Assembly (NCBI RefSeq): GCF_017948245.1 | Contig: NZ_CP072867.1 | Span: 310,001-374,000, forward strand | Length of the DNA: 64,000 bases | Direction of reading: 5' to 3' | From: Rhizobium sp. NLR16a | GTDB taxonomy: Bacteria > Pseudomonadota > Alphaproteobacteria > Rhizobiales > Rhizobiaceae | Shown here: positions 44,482-54,155 of the stretch, in pieces | Numbering within the stretch: the first letter of the stretch is position 1 | Layout: every line of letters starts with the position of its first letter | Program-made: the position numbers and the translations under genes | The notes under the pieces: model-generated | Told to the model about the DNA's origin: nothing | Seen by the model: the letters and a program-made list of their open reading frames with translations, nothing else | Databases searched by the model: none

Positions 44482-44628
44482 GCGTGTGGTCTTTCCAATG
44501 CCTGCGACGGAGGACGGGTTCTCCTCGGGATCTCTCTTTAAGTCAGTTCAGCCGACGGCCGGCATCGCTTGAGTTGGCGAAAGGCATTCCGGAGCCGGGC
44601 TCTATGCCGCGAATAGTCCCTATGCTCG

Positions 44629-44735
44629 CCCCACCCTCCGTCATGCTCGGGCTTGAGCCGAGCATCCACACGGCGCCCACCAGTTGGCCGCGACATGGAT
44701 CCTCGGGTCAAGCCCGAGGATGACGGAGAGTGGGG
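44629..44735. repeat. Intergenic palindromic repeat between kdpC and kdpD
   Basis: About 107 bp with imperfect terminal inverted repeats (CCACCCTCCGTCAT / ATGACGGAGAGTGGGG) and two strong hairpins: ATGCTCGG-GCTTGAG-CCGAGCAT (44643-44665) and ATCCTCGGG-TCAAG-CCCGAGGAT (44699-44721). Similar CTCGGGCTTGAGCC repeats are scattered through alphaproteobacterial genomes. Here it sits inside what is normally one kdpFABCDE operon. Confidence 0.75.
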
Positions 44736-44775
44736 TTGGCCTTGTCGCCAAACCACAGCATCTAACCTGCCAAAC

Positions 44776-45345
44776 TCACTCAGTCATAGAAGCATCAAGG
44801 CTCTGGTTCAACGCCAGAACATTGACGGTAGGTTCTCCCAAAATGCCGAGTTCGCGGTCCTGGACGGCGCCGTCGACCAGCGCCTTGATCTTCGCCTCGT
44901 CGATGTTGCGTGCCTGGGCGACGCGCGGCACTTGGAAATAGGCGGCCTCGGGCGAGATACCGGGATCAAGGCCGCTGCCAGACGCGGTGACGAGGTCGGC
45001 CGGCACCTCGGCGTTCGGGTTTGCCGCCTTGGCTGTTTCGTAGTCGCCCTTCACGCGGTCGATCAGTTTCTCGCTGGTCGGCCCGAGGTTCGAGCCGCTG
45101 GAGGCGGCGGCGTTGTAGCCATCGCCGGCGGCCGAGGGGCGGCCGTGGAAATACTTGTCGCTGGTGAAGGCCTGGCCGATCAGCCTCGAGCCGATCACAT
45201 GACCGTTCTTCTCGATCAGGCTGCCATTCGCCTGGGTTGGGAAGAGCGCCTGGGCCGCACCCGTCATGGCGATCGGATAAAGCAGGCCCGTGATGGCCGT
45301 GGTGGCAACGATCATAACGAGGGCCGGGCGAAGTTCTTTCAACAT
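44776..45345 (-). CDS. kdpC: Potassium-transporting ATPase subunit KdpC
   Basis: A 189-residue subunit with one N-terminal membrane helix ([20 protein letters not shown]) and the conserved KdpC pieces [40 protein letters not shown] and [20 protein letters not shown]. It stabilises the KdpFABC complex and helps couple ATP use to transport. It starts 61 bp after kdpB. The palindromic repeat follows it. Confidence 0.95.
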   Translation of the reverse strand: MLKELRPALVMIVATTAITGLLYPIAMTGAAQALFPTQANGSLIEKNGHVIGSRLIGQAFTSDKYFHGRPSAAGDGYNAAASSGSNLGPTSEKLIDRVKGDYETAKAANPNAEVPADLVTASGSGLDPGISPEAAYFQVPRVAQARNIDEAKIKALVDGAVQDRELGILGEPTVNVLALNQSLDASMTE

Positions 45346-45406
45346 TGTTCGTACTCCTTGACGAGTTCACGCGGAGACCGATTCCGGTGAGGAACCGGAT
45401 CTTCCG

Positions 45407-47467
45407 CTAGGCGAGGCCGAGGGCGGCGACGGCCAAGTCGATCGCCTTGATGCCGACGAAGGGCACGAGGATGCCGCCGAGGCCGTAGATCAGCAGGTTG
45501 CGTGACAGAAGCGCTCCGGCGCCGATCGGCCGGTAGCGCACACCCTTCAGCGACAGCGGGATCAGCGCGATGATGATCAGGGCGTTGAAGATGATCGCCG
45601 AGAGGATGGCGCTTTGCGGCGTCGACAGTCCCATGATGTTGAGCACACCGAGCTGCGGATAGAAGGTCAGGAACATCGCCGGGATAATGGCGAAATACTT
45701 GGCGATGTCGTTGGCGATCGAGAAGGTCGTCAGCGCGCCGCGTGTCATCAGCAGCTGCTTGCCGATCTCGACGATCTCGATCAGCTTTGTCGGGTCCGAG
45801 TCGAGATCGACCATGTTGCCGGCCTCTCGGGCGGCGACGGTGCCGGTGTTCATGGCAACGCCGACATCGGCCTGGGCCAGCGCCGGGGCATCGTTGGTGC
45901 CGTCGCCGCACATGGCGACGAGCTTGCCCTTGGCCTGTTCCTCGCGCATCAGCGCCAGCTTCATCTCGGGCGTCGCCTGGGCGAGGAAATCGTCGACGCC
46001 GGCCTCGGCGGCGATGGCCGCTGCCGTCAGCGGGTTGTCGCCTGTGATCATCACCGTGCGGATGCCCATGCGGCGGAGTTCCGTGAAACGCTCGCGGATG
46101 CCGCCCTTGACGATGTCCTTCAGCTGGATGATGCCGAGCAATCTGCCATTGCGGGCGACGGCCAGCGGCGTGCCGCCTGATTTGGCGACCTCGTCTGATA
46201 TCGACTGCAGCTCGCGGACGACGTCGTTGCCGTTCTTCGAGGGGGCCTCGCCGTTGACATGGGCGAGCACGGTATCGACCGCACCTTTGCGGATCGAGGC
46301 GCCTTCGAGATCGACGCCGCTCATGCGGGTCTGGGCGGTGAAAGGCACGAAGCTGGCCTTGAGGCTCGCCATGTCGCGGCCGCGGATCGCATATTTCTCC
46401 TTGGCGAGCACGACGATCGAACGGCCTTCCGGCGTTTCGTCGGCAAGCGAGGCGAGCTGGGCGGCATCGGCGAGCTCCTGCTCGGAAACGCCGCGGACGG
46501 GGTGGAAGGCCGTCGCCTGGCGGTTGCCGAGGGTGATCGTGCCGGTTTTGTCGAGCAGCAGCGTGTCGACGTCGCCGGCCGCTTCGACGGCGCGGCCGGA
46601 CATGGCGAGCACGTTGAAGCGGACGAGCCGGTCCATGCCGGCAATGCCGATCGCCGACAAGAGCGCGCCGATCGTCGTCGGGATCAGGGTGACGAAAAGG
46701 GCGACGAGCACGATGATCGGGATCGAGCCGCCGGCATAGATGGCAAAGCTCGGGATCGTCGCGGTGGCGAGCACGAAGATCAGGGTCATCCCGGCAAGCA
46801 GGATGTTGAGCGCGATCTCGTTCGGCGTCTTCTGGCGTTCGGCGCCTTCAACCAGCGAGATCATCCGGTCGAGGAAGGTGGAGCCCGCCGCCGCGGTGAT
46901 GCGCACGCGGATCCAGTCGGACAACACCTGCGTGCCGCCGGTCACCGCCGAACGATCGCCACCGGATTCACGGATGACCGGGGCGGATTCACCTGTGATC
47001 GCCGCCTCGTTGACGGAGGCGATCCCTTCGATGACTTCGCCGTCCGAAGGGATGATGTCGCCGGCTTCGACCAGCACGATATCGCCGACCTTGAGGCTGG
47101 TGCCCGGCACCATGCAGTAGTCGCTGCCGTTGTTGGCGGTCAGCAGCTTGGCCTGGGTTTCGGTGCGCGCCTTGCGCAGCGAATCCGCCTGCGCCTTGCC
47201 GCGGCCTTCGGCGACGGCCTCGGCGAAATTGGCAAAGAGCACGGTGAACCAGAGCCAGAGATTGATCTGGAACGAGAAGCCGAGATTGCCGTTGCCCGCC
47301 ACGAGGTCGCGCAGGAAGAGGACGGTGGTCAGCACCGAAACCGTGGCCACGACAAACATGACCGGATTTCTGGCAAGGGCGCGCGGGTCGAGCTTCGTGA
47401 AGGCGGCGCCGGCGGCGGGAACGAGGATGCGAGAATCGATGATGCTCGCGGATTTTGCCTGGCTCAT
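45407..47467 (-). CDS. kdpB: Potassium-transporting ATPase subunit KdpB
   Basis: A 686-residue P-type ATPase. The phosphorylated aspartate is in [13 protein letters not shown] near 310, the actuator has [15 protein letters not shown] near 155 and the hinge contains [19 protein letters not shown] near 520. It hydrolyses ATP to drive potassium uptake through KdpA. The length and motifs match KdpB with no missing catalytic residue. It lies 64 bp after kdpA. Confidence 0.97.
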   Translation of the reverse strand: MSQAKSASIIDSRILVPAAGAAFTKLDPRALARNPVMFVVATVSVLTTVLFLRDLVAGNGNLGFSFQINLWLWFTVLFANFAEAVAEGRGKAQADSLRKARTETQAKLLTANNGSDYCMVPGTSLKVGDIVLVEAGDIIPSDGEVIEGIASVNEAAITGESAPVIRESGGDRSAVTGGTQVLSDWIRVRITAAAGSTFLDRMISLVEGAERQKTPNEIALNILLAGMTLIFVLATATIPSFAIYAGGSIPIIVLVALFVTLIPTTIGALLSAIGIAGMDRLVRFNVLAMSGRAVEAAGDVDTLLLDKTGTITLGNRQATAFHPVRGVSEQELADAAQLASLADETPEGRSIVVLAKEKYAIRGRDMASLKASFVPFTAQTRMSGVDLEGASIRKGAVDTVLAHVNGEAPSKNGNDVVRELQSISDEVAKSGGTPLAVARNGRLLGIIQLKDIVKGGIRERFTELRRMGIRTVMITGDNPLTAAAIAAEAGVDDFLAQATPEMKLALMREEQAKGKLVAMCGDGTNDAPALAQADVGVAMNTGTVAAREAGNMVDLDSDPTKLIEIVEIGKQLLMTRGALTTFSIANDIAKYFAIIPAMFLTFYPQLGVLNIMGLSTPQSAILSAIIFNALIIIALIPLSLKGVRYRPIGAGALLSRNLLIYGLGGILVPFVGIKAIDLAVAALGLA

Positions 47468-47531
47468 AAAAGACTCCAGCTTTGAAACGAGGACGGCGAA
47501 GGAACCCTGGGATGCGGGTTATGGCATCGCC

Positions 47532-49235
47532 TCAGAAGGTTTGCCCGGCGATCGCGACCAAGTGCTCGACGACTGGGCCGAGGGCCAAAGCCGGGAAGAA
47601 GGTCAGGCCGCCGACGATCAGGATCGTGCCGATCAGCAGGCCGACAAAGAGCGGACCGTCGGTCGGGAAGGTGCCTGCCGAGGCTGGAACCGTCTTCTTG
47701 GCGATCAGCGAGCCGGCAATGGCGAGCGCCGGGATGATGACCAGGAAGCGGCCGGCCAGCATGCCGATGCCGAGCGTCACGTTGTACCAGGGCGTATTGC
47801 CCGTCAGGCCGCCGAAGGCCGAGCCGTTATTGGCCGCAGCCGAGGTATAGGCATAGAGGATCTCGGAGAAACCGTGCGGGCCGGCCGTGCCGACGGAGGC
47901 GACGGCGATCGGCAGAACCGAGGCGATTGCGGTGAAGACCAGCATGGCGAGCGGCAGGCAGAGGATGGCGAGAACGGCCATCTTCATTTCCTTCGCCTCG
48001 ATCTTCTTGCCGAGGTATTCCGGCGTGCGGCCGACCATCAGGCCGGCGACGAAGACGGCGACGATGATGAAGAGCAGGATGCCGTAGAAACCGGCGCCGA
48101 CACCGCCGACGATGATTTCGCCGAGCTGCATGTTGATCAGCGGAATGAGGCCGCCGAGTGCGGTGAAGCTGCCATGCATCGCGTTGACCGCGCCGCAGGA
48201 GGCGGCGGTGGTGATGACGGCGAAGAGCGAGGACAAGGCGACGCCGAACCGGACTTCCTTGCCCTCCATATTGCCGCCGACGAGGCCAAAGGCATGCATC
48301 AGCGGATTGCCGGCCGCTTCCGCCCAATAGGTGACGCCGACGCCGGCGATGAACAGCACGCCCATCGCGGCCAGAACCGCCCAGCCCTGGCGCTGGTTGC
48401 CGACCATGCGGCCGAAGACGTTGGTGAGACCCGCACCGATCGCGAAGATCGAAACCATCTGGATCAGGTTGGAGATCGCATCGGGATTTTCGAACGGATG
48501 GGCGGAATTGGCATTGAAGAAGCCGCCGCCATTGGTGCCGAGCATCTTGATCGCGAGCTGCGAGGCGACGGGGCCGACCGCAATCGTCTGCTGCGCGCCT
48601 TCGAGCGTCGTCGCATTGACATAGGGTCCGAGTGTCTGGGGCACGCCGAGATAGACATAGACGAGCGTCAGCACGATGCAGGTGGGCAGCAGGATATAAA
48701 GCGTGCCGCGGATCATATCGACCCAGAAATTGCCGATCGCCTTGCCGGACGCCCGTGCGAAGGCCCGGATGAAAGCGACCGCGATCGCCATGCCGGTCGC
48801 AGCGGACAGATAGTTCTGCACCGTGAAGCCGGCCATCTGGGCCAGATACGACATGGTGCTTTCACCGCCGTAATTCTGCCAGTTCGTATTTGTGGTAAAG
48901 CTGACGGCGGTGTTGAAGGAAAGTTCCGGCGGGACGGCAGCCATGCCAGCCGGATTGTAGGGCAGAACGCCTTGCAGGCGCATCAGCGCGTAGAGCAAGA
49001 GGACGCCGAGCAAGTTGAACAGCAGCATTGCAAAGGCATAGGAGGTCCAATGCTGCTCCTCGCGTTCGCTGGTGCCGGCAACGCGGTAAAGCCCCCGTTC
49101 GATCGGAACGAGGACGGGTGACAGGAATGTGCGCTCGCCGTTGTAGACTCGGGTCATGTAACCGCCGAGCGGTTTGACGAGCGCGAGGACGATCCCGCAA
49201 TAGAGCAGGATCTGAAGCCATCCGTTGAGGGTCAT
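47532..49235 (-). CDS. kdpA: Potassium-transporting ATPase subunit KdpA
   Basis: A 567-residue channel-like subunit with ten or more membrane helices and four selectivity-filter-type repeats, seen in [37 protein letters not shown] and [20 protein letters not shown]. It carries the potassium path of the Kdp pump. The gene starts 67 bp downstream of kdpF. Confidence 0.97.
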   Translation of the reverse strand: MTLNGWLQILLYCGIVLALVKPLGGYMTRVYNGERTFLSPVLVPIERGLYRVAGTSEREEQHWTSYAFAMLLFNLLGVLLLYALMRLQGVLPYNPAGMAAVPPELSFNTAVSFTTNTNWQNYGGESTMSYLAQMAGFTVQNYLSAATGMAIAVAFIRAFARASGKAIGNFWVDMIRGTLYILLPTCIVLTLVYVYLGVPQTLGPYVNATTLEGAQQTIAVGPVASQLAIKMLGTNGGGFFNANSAHPFENPDAISNLIQMVSIFAIGAGLTNVFGRMVGNQRQGWAVLAAMGVLFIAGVGVTYWAEAAGNPLMHAFGLVGGNMEGKEVRFGVALSSLFAVITTAASCGAVNAMHGSFTALGGLIPLINMQLGEIIVGGVGAGFYGILLFIIVAVFVAGLMVGRTPEYLGKKIEAKEMKMAVLAILCLPLAMLVFTAIASVLPIAVASVGTAGPHGFSEILYAYTSAAANNGSAFGGLTGNTPWYNVTLGIGMLAGRFLVIIPALAIAGSLIAKKTVPASAGTFPTDGPLFVGLLIGTILIVGGLTFFPALALGPVVEHLVAIAGQTF

Positions 49236-49302
49236 GGGGCTAAAACTTTCAATACCCGGCTGGTTCCCGGTCGCGCAGGCGCGGCCCCGGAAGCGTCGGT
49301 TT

Positions 49303-49392
49303 TCAGAAGCGTTCTGGGCGTAAGAGAGCGTAGGTGAGGTAAACGGTGAGAAACACGGTTACGGCGCCGCTCAGGATATAATCGAGGGTCAT
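49303..49392 (-). CDS. kdpF: KdpF small subunit
   Basis: A 29-residue single-helix protein (starting [20 protein letters not shown], ending RPERF). It fits KdpF, the lipid-like stabilising subunit of the Kdp complex, in length, composition and position immediately before kdpA. It is preceded by AAGGAG with 7-nt spacing and lies 12 bp after a 27-residue ORF of similar type. Confidence 0.85.
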   Translation of the reverse strand: MTLDYILSGAVTVFLTVYLTYALLRPERF

Positions 49393-49404
49393 CGTCGTTT
49401 CTCC

Positions 49405-49488
49405 TTAGAGGCTGTCGCAGGCTCCGACATAGGCAAAGCACAGCGCGAAAAATAAGATCGCGGTGCCGAGCAGAATGATATCCATCAT
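49405..49488 (-). CDS. 27-residue membrane peptide preceding kdpF
   Basis: An ATGATG start at 49488 opens a 27-residue ORF (MMDIILLGTAILFFALCFAY, ending GACDSL) that is a single hydrophobic helix with a short polar end. GGAG lies upstream. It is separate from KdpF (12 bp apart) and resembles the tiny LGxxxLFFAL...CDxL proteins that precede kdp genes in other bacteria. It could be a second stabilising subunit or leader. The functional assignment is inference, but its position at the very start of the operon is clear. Confidence 0.65.
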   Translation of the reverse strand: MMDIILLGTAILFFALCFAYVGACDSL

Positions 49489-49647
49489 AATCGTGACTCC
49501 TGCTGTTCTTGTTGGAGTCAGACAAGACAAAGGGCGGCCGTTGGAGACTGCCTTTCATACTTTCTGGCGTGGAGATGATCCTTGAATCTCTCGGGCACCA
49601 ATATGGATCCGGAGCGCATAAAGGTTCGAGACGGCCGAAACGGCATC

Positions 49648-49667
49648 AATATAAAAATCTTATAAAT
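49648..49667 (-). promoter_or_regulatory. Candidate KdpE operator upstream of the kdp operon
   Basis: On the minus strand this AT-rich island reads ATTTATAAGATTTTTATATT, a tandem TTTATA-N-TTTTTATA arrangement like the E. coli KdpE site. It lies about 160 bp upstream of the 27-residue ORF in otherwise GC-rich DNA. No other AT-rich element of this kind is seen in the region. Confidence 0.45.
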
Positions 49668-49716
49668 GCTTTCAGGCGGCTGCAGCGGAAACGAGAGCAG
49701 GGCGCGATCTTGAAAT

Positions 49717-50079
49717 TCAAGGATCGACCCGGAACTGGTAATGGCCTTCGGCGCTGCGGCCGTCCATCGAGAGGACGCGCCAGTCGAGGGTATAGAGGCC
49801 GGGCGCCATGGAGGGATCAAGCGGGATCTTGAAAATGGATCCTTCGGGACCGGAGAGGAACGGCTTGCCCAGGGGAAGCGTCCTGCCTTGGGCATCGAGC
49901 AAGGTGGCGGTCGAGCGGGCCAGATCGACGGGACCGCTGAAGGTAAGCTCGACATTGGCCGGCACGAGCTCTTCTTCCTGCTGCTGCGAGGGCAGAGACG
50001 CTTGTTCCAGCGCCGCGGCCGCCTGGTTGGCGGCGAAGAGCAGCGATGCGAACAGGCAGAATGACACGACCGACTTCAT
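49717..50079 (-). CDS. CopC-domain periplasmic protein
   Basis: A 120-residue exported protein: signal peptide VVSFCLFASLLFAANQAAA, then a CopC/YobA-like beta-sandwich (VELTFSGPVDLARSTATLLD, FKIPLDPSMAPGLYTLDWRV, LSMDGRSAEGHYQFRV). CopC normally binds Cu(II) through the mature N-terminal His and a DGH motif; here the mature N-terminus is ALEQ and the motif reads DGRSAEGH, so both ligands are altered. It starts at ATG 50079 after GGAAGG. No copD or other copper gene is adjacent, so copper handling is doubtful. Confidence 0.75.
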   Translation of the reverse strand: MKSVVSFCLFASLLFAANQAAAALEQASLPSQQQEEELVPANVELTFSGPVDLARSTATLLDAQGRTLPLGKPFLSGPEGSIFKIPLDPSMAPGLYTLDWRVLSMDGRSAEGHYQFRVDP

Positions 50080-50153
50080 GATGGCCTTCCTATATTGCCG
50101 TTCCAATGGCGCCGGGAGCCGTCATGCTTCCGCCGCGCCATGCGGGCTGCATG

Positions 50154-50339
50154 CTAGTAACGCTGTCGGGGGCGATTTCGATCCCGCGTCCGTAGAATGA
50201 CGCGCATTGGCAGCCCTGGGTTGTCCCTCTGAAGGGCGGCGTTCCAATCGGCCACCAATCTGCGCCAGAATTTTCGGAGCCGTCTGAAGATCCTCGAGGA
50301 AAGCCAGTTTCCGCCGACATTGTCGTTATCATGCTTCAT
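50154..50339 (-). CDS. Small basic hypothetical protein (61 aa)
   Basis: A 61-residue ORF starting MKHDNDNVGGNWLSSRIFRR and ending with an arginine-rich segment (RVILRTRDRNRPRQRY). GGGAGG lies 11 nt before the ATG at 50339; an upstream in-frame ATG at 50366 overlaps that site. The middle (RKFWRRLVADWNAALQRDNP) is an amphipathic basic helix. I do not recognise a family. It lies upstream of the CopC-like gene in the same direction. Confidence 0.4.
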   Translation of the reverse strand: MKHDNDNVGGNWLSSRIFRRLRKFWRRLVADWNAALQRDNPGLPMRVILRTRDRNRPRQRY

Positions 50340-50496
50340 CTCTTTTGCCGCCTCCCACTGTGTCATGGCTGATGATGAAGTAACTGTACTCTCCGGTGCT
50401 CTCTTCCGGAATCATACGGAGGTTTATCAGCGGTTATCTTTCGGGCTACGCATATGAGCATTTCGTCACGCGATGAGCAAAAGCTTACGTTGGCGG

Positions 50497-50526
50497 TTGA
50501 ATTGAAGCGCCTTGCGGTCTTATAGT
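50497..50526 (+). promoter_or_regulatory. Possible sigma-70 promoter of the polyol dehydrogenase gene
   Basis: TTGAAT (50497-50502), 18 nt and TATAGT (50521-50526) lie 51 bp before the ATG at 50578. Both hexamers are near consensus and the spacing is acceptable. Confidence 0.45.
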
Positions 50527-50577
50527 CGGCTCAACGGCACCCTCTGAATCGCCGGGCCATAGGGAAGGAAACCGAGA

Positions 50578-51621
50578 ATGACCAAAGTCCGTGCGCTGGT
50601 GCTGGAGCGCCAGCATGAGCTTGCGTTGCGCGACATCGATCTGCCGCTGGAGACAGGGCCGGGGCAGGTGAAGATCAAGATTCATACCGTCGGCGTCTGC
50701 GGTTCGGACGTTCATTATTACACCCACGGCAAGATCGGCCCCTTCGTCGTCAACGCGCCGATGGTGCTCGGCCATGAGGCGGCCGGCACGGTGGTCGAGG
50801 TGGGGGCCGGTGTCACACATCTGCAAGTCGGCGACCGTGTCTGCATGGAGCCGGGCATCCCCGATCCGAACTCCAAGGCGAGCCGGCTCGGCATGTACAA
50901 TATCGATCCTGCCGTCAGCTTCTGGGCGACGCCGCCGATCCATGGCGTGCTGACGCCCGAAGTGGTGCATCCGGCCAATTATACTTTCAAGCTGCCCGAC
51001 AATGTCAGCTTCGCCGAAGGCGCCATGGTCGAGCCCTTCGCGGTTGGCATGCAGGCGGCAGCCAAGGCGACGATCGCGCCCGGCGATACCGCTATCGTTC
51101 TCGGCGCCGGGCCGATCGGCACGATGGTCGCGATCGCCGCCCTTGCCGGCGGCTGCGCCCGCGCGATCGTCGCCGATCTCGCCCAGCCGAAGCTCGACAT
51201 CGCCGCGCAATATCAGGGCGTCGTCCCGGTCAATATCCGCGAGAAGAACCTGATCGAAGAGGTCGGCCGGCTGACCGAAGGCTGGGGTGCGGATGTTGTC
51301 TTCGAATGCTCCGGGTCACCCAAGGCCTGGGAGACGATCATGGCGCTGCCGCGCCCGGGCGGTGTCGTCGTCGCCGTCGGCCTGCCGGTCAATCCGGTCG
51401 GCTTCGACGTCTCGACGGCCACCACCAAGGAGATCCGCATCGAAACGGTGTTCCGCTATGCCCACCAGTATGAGCGTTCGATCGCACTCTTGGCATCAGG
51501 CCGCGTCGATCTGAAGCCACTGATATCGGAGACGTTCAAGTTCGAAGATTCGATCAAGGCCTTCGATCGCGCGGTCGAAGCGCGGCCGAGCGACGTGAAG
51601 CTGCAGATCGTTATGGAATAG
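50578..51621 (+). CDS. Zinc-dependent polyol (xylitol/sorbitol-type) dehydrogenase
   Basis: A 347-residue medium-chain dehydrogenase. Catalytic zinc ligands C41, H66 and E67 ([21 protein letters not shown]) are present, and the cofactor site is [16 protein letters not shown]. The sequence between about 98 and 115 ([16 protein letters not shown]) lacks the four cysteines of the structural zinc site found in most alcohol dehydrogenases, as in sorbitol and xylitol dehydrogenases. It oxidises a polyol with NAD+. It begins after AAGGAAACCGAGA and stands alone. The exact polyol is unknown. Confidence 0.85.
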   Translation: MTKVRALVLERQHELALRDIDLPLETGPGQVKIKIHTVGVCGSDVHYYTHGKIGPFVVNAPMVLGHEAAGTVVEVGAGVTHLQVGDRVCMEPGIPDPNSKASRLGMYNIDPAVSFWATPPIHGVLTPEVVHPANYTFKLPDNVSFAEGAMVEPFAVGMQAAAKATIAPGDTAIVLGAGPIGTMVAIAALAGGCARAIVADLAQPKLDIAAQYQGVVPVNIREKNLIEEVGRLTEGWGADVVFECSGSPKAWETIMALPRPGGVVVAVGLPVNPVGFDVSTATTKEIRIETVFRYAHQYERSIALLASGRVDLKPLISETFKFEDSIKAFDRAVEARPSDVKLQIVME

Positions 51622-51635
51622 GCGCCGCAGCGCTC

Positions 51636-52203
51636 TTACGGATGGCTGCCGCTTGATTTCATCCTGCGAAAGAGTAGAGCCGCCACTGCCACGACAGCGG
51701 CGGCTGCGATGGCGATCAGCAGGTGCCGGTGAAGGGGCAGGCGGCCGAGTGTCTGCTGGATGCCGTGGCCGAACAGATAGCCGAGCGCTGTGAAAAGCTG
51801 CCCCCACACTAACGCGGCTACCGCATTCAGGACGATGAATTTGCCGGTCGAGATCCGGGTCGTGCCGATGACGATCGGGCTGATGGTGCGCAATCCGACG
51901 AGAAAACGGAACGCCAGGATGAAGCCGGTCTGATATTTCTCCAGAAGCCCGGTTGCGCGAGCGAGCGCGGGTCTTTCCATCAGCCGGCGCACGACGCTCC
52001 ATTGCGGCATAACGGCCGGCGAAGAACCAGAGTTGGTCACCGGCGAAAGAGCCCGCGGTGGCCGCCAGCGACGCCGACCAATAGGTGAGCAGTTCGCGAT
52101 GGGCAATCACGCCGCCGAGGAAGGCGGCCGTCTCGCCTTCGAAGGCTGCACCCAGGAAAATCGCCAGCAGGCCGTAGTTTTCGATCAGCGCTTCGATAGG
52201 CAT
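51636..52203 (-). pseudogene. Frameshifted DedA-family membrane protein
   Basis: The gene opens in one frame with IENYGLLAIFLGAAFEGETA, AFLGGVIAHRELLTYWSASL and QLWFFAGRYAA, a normal DedA N-terminus. At about 52001-52010 the similarity moves to another frame, continuing QWSVVRRLMERPALARATGL and FLVGLRTISPIVIGTTRIST to a stop at 51636. One missing base accounts for the break, and the frame left behind becomes arginine-rich nonsense. DedA proteins help phospholipid flipping and membrane homeostasis. The lesion may be a real inactivation or a sequencing error; the coding character on both sides is intact. Confidence 0.8.
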
Positions 52204-52238
52204 GCGCGCCTCCAGCTCTTCCCGAGGTCAGGTCACGG

Positions 52239-53600
52239 CTAAACCGGCTTCAAATCCCCAAGCAGCGTCGGAATCAGCTCCGACACCGTCGGGTGGATCG
52301 GCACCGACCATTTCAGCGCGGGATAGGTGGTTCCCGCATTCATTGCATCGATCAGGCCATGGATCACCTCGTCGCCTTCGATGCCGAGGATCGCCGCGCC
52401 GAGGATCTCTTTGGTGTCGGCATCGGCAATCACCTTCATGAAGCCCTTGGTCTCGCCGCGTTCATTGGCCCGGCCGACGCGGCTCATCGGCCGGGTCGAG
52501 ACCATGATCCTGCGGCCGGAGGCACGCGCCTGCTTCTCCGTCATGCCGACGCGACCGAGCGGCGGGTCGATGTAGAGCGCATAGGCCGGGATGCGGCTCG
52601 AGACCCTGCGGTCGTCGCCGTCGAGCAGGTTGGCGGCGGCGATTTCGAAATCATTGTAGGAAGTATGGGTGAAGGCGCCGCGGCCATTGCAGTCGCCGAG
52701 CGCAAAGATGCCCTCGACATTGGTGGCAAGCTTGTCGTCGACGGTGATATAGCCGCGCTTGTCCGTCGCCACGCCGGCGGCCTCGAGGCCGAGGTCGTCG
52801 GTATTCGGTTTGCGGCCGGTGGCGATCAGCACATGGCTCGCATCGATCTTCGCCGCGCCGACGGCAACGCCAATTCCGCTGCCATTTCGCGCGAAAGCGA
52901 TGTTGCCGGCGTCGGTGTGGACTGTGATGCCTTCGGAGCGCAGTATATCGGCGATCGCGTCCGATATATCTTCGTCCTCGCGCGAAGCGAGCTTCGGGCC
53001 GTGCTCGATGACACTGACTTCGGCGCCGAAGCGGCGATACATCTGGGCGAATTCCAGCCCGATATAGCTGCCGCCGATCACCGCCAGATGCCGCGGCAGC
53101 GTGTCGAGATGAATGATCGAGGTGCTGGTGAGGTAGTCGATGTCATCGATGCCGGGCAGCTCGGGGATGACAGGTCGCGCGCCGACATTGAGGAAGATGC
53201 GCGGCGCCGTCAGGGTCTCGCCGTTGACGCGGACGGTCTTCGCATCCTCGAAGCGGGCATGACCGTAGATCACGCTCATGCCATCCATGCTGTCAAACCA
53301 GCCGATCAGGCCGTTGCGGGCGTTCATCGTCACCGTTTCCGCCCGGGCTCTCACCACTTTCATGTCGATAGCGATTTCCCCGGGGATATTGACGCCGTAG
53401 GCGGCGCCGCTTCTTGCGACATGGGCGGCGCGGGCGCTGGCGACGAGAGTCTTCGTTGGCATGCAGCCGGCATTGACGCAGGTGCCGCCGAGGAACTTGC
53501 GCTCGACGAGCGCTACCTTCATGCCCTTTTCGACTATGCGGGCGGCGAGGAACGGGCCGGCCTGGCCAGCGCCGATAACGATGGCGTCGAAGCTTTTCAT
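52239..53600 (-). CDS. FAD-dependent pyridine nucleotide-disulfide oxidoreductase
   Basis: A 453-residue class I disulfide oxidoreductase. It has FAD site DAIVIGAGQAGPFLAARI, redox cysteines GGTCVNAGCMPTKTL, the NAD(P) site LAVIGGSYIGLEFAQMYRRF and the second FAD segment GIFALGDCNGRGAFTHTSYN. The C-terminal dimer histidine occurs in IHPTVSELIPT. The sequence resembles mercuric reductase-like and soluble flavoenzymes of unknown substrate; it lacks the C-terminal cysteines of MerA. It overlaps the DUF4126 gene by 4 bp, downstream of it. Confidence 0.88.
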   Translation of the reverse strand: MKSFDAIVIGAGQAGPFLAARIVEKGMKVALVERKFLGGTCVNAGCMPTKTLVASARAAHVARSGAAYGVNIPGEIAIDMKVVRARAETVTMNARNGLIGWFDSMDGMSVIYGHARFEDAKTVRVNGETLTAPRIFLNVGARPVIPELPGIDDIDYLTSTSIIHLDTLPRHLAVIGGSYIGLEFAQMYRRFGAEVSVIEHGPKLASREDEDISDAIADILRSEGITVHTDAGNIAFARNGSGIGVAVGAAKIDASHVLIATGRKPNTDDLGLEAAGVATDKRGYITVDDKLATNVEGIFALGDCNGRGAFTHTSYNDFEIAAANLLDGDDRRVSSRIPAYALYIDPPLGRVGMTEKQARASGRRIMVSTRPMSRVGRANERGETKGFMKVIADADTKEILGAAILGIEGDEVIHGLIDAMNAGTTYPALKWSVPIHPTVSELIPTLLGDLKPV

Positions 53601-54058
53601 GACACGGCTCCCACGATCAACACGGCAGCGACAACGGCAACGGCATCCTCGATGAGGGCGGCCGGCGGATCCTTGCCGAAGGCGGCGGCAAGCCTGGCGC
53701 GCAGCGCGGCGCCGCCATAGGTGCCGATGACGGCGCCGATCACGCCGGCGATCAGCCCGCCGAAAAGCAGGCTACTGGCTGCGCCGATCGTGGCGCCGGC
53801 AAGTGCTCCAGTGACGATGCGGGCGCCGAACTGCATCGGCACCTTGCGCGACGGCGTCGATGGCAGCTGGTCGGTGACGAGTTCAACGACGGCGAGAACG
53901 GTGAAAATCCACGGCGTCCACCGGTAGCCCATGAAGGCAAGCGGCGTCTGCGATACGTCGAACCAGCCGAGCGCCGCACCCCAGGCGACGGCAGCGGGCG
54001 CAGTCATGGCGCGAAGGCCCGAGATAACACCGATCAGCAATGCAAGAAGCAGAAACAT
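53597..54058 (-). CDS. DUF4126 family membrane protein
   Basis: A 153-residue inner-membrane protein with four or five helices and the DUF4126 pattern (ALLIGVISGLRAMTAPAAVA, then VVELVTDQLPSTPSRKVP). The ATG at 54058 follows GAGGGG with 7-nt spacing and is preferred to 54073. It overlaps the FAD oxidoreductase start by 4 bp, suggesting a membrane partner for that enzyme. Function unknown. Confidence 0.8.
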   Translation of the reverse strand: MFLLLALLIGVISGLRAMTAPAAVAWGAALGWFDVSQTPLAFMGYRWTPWIFTVLAVVELVTDQLPSTPSRKVPMQFGARIVTGALAGATIGAASSLLFGGLIAGVIGAVIGTYGGAALRARLAAAFGKDPPAALIEDAVAVVAAVLIVGAVS

Positions 54059-54155
54059 GCGTGATCCCCTCATTGCCGGCCTTATGCCGCAGCCAGGGAA
54101 GGTCTCACATTGTCAGTCGCGTGGCAATTCGCCAGGTCTGGCCGGGCTCTGCAAC

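Noticed and set aside
44629..44735. Tandem palindromes read as a possible CRISPR or transposon
   Set aside because: Only two different hairpins with no repeated spacer unit and no transposase; they fit an intergenic palindromic repeat.
47130..49121. 663-codon plus-strand open frame opposite kdpA/kdpB
   Set aside because: Arg/Asp/Gly-rich shadow of the high-G+C kdp genes, with no ribosome site or motif; the minus strand clearly encodes KdpA and KdpB.
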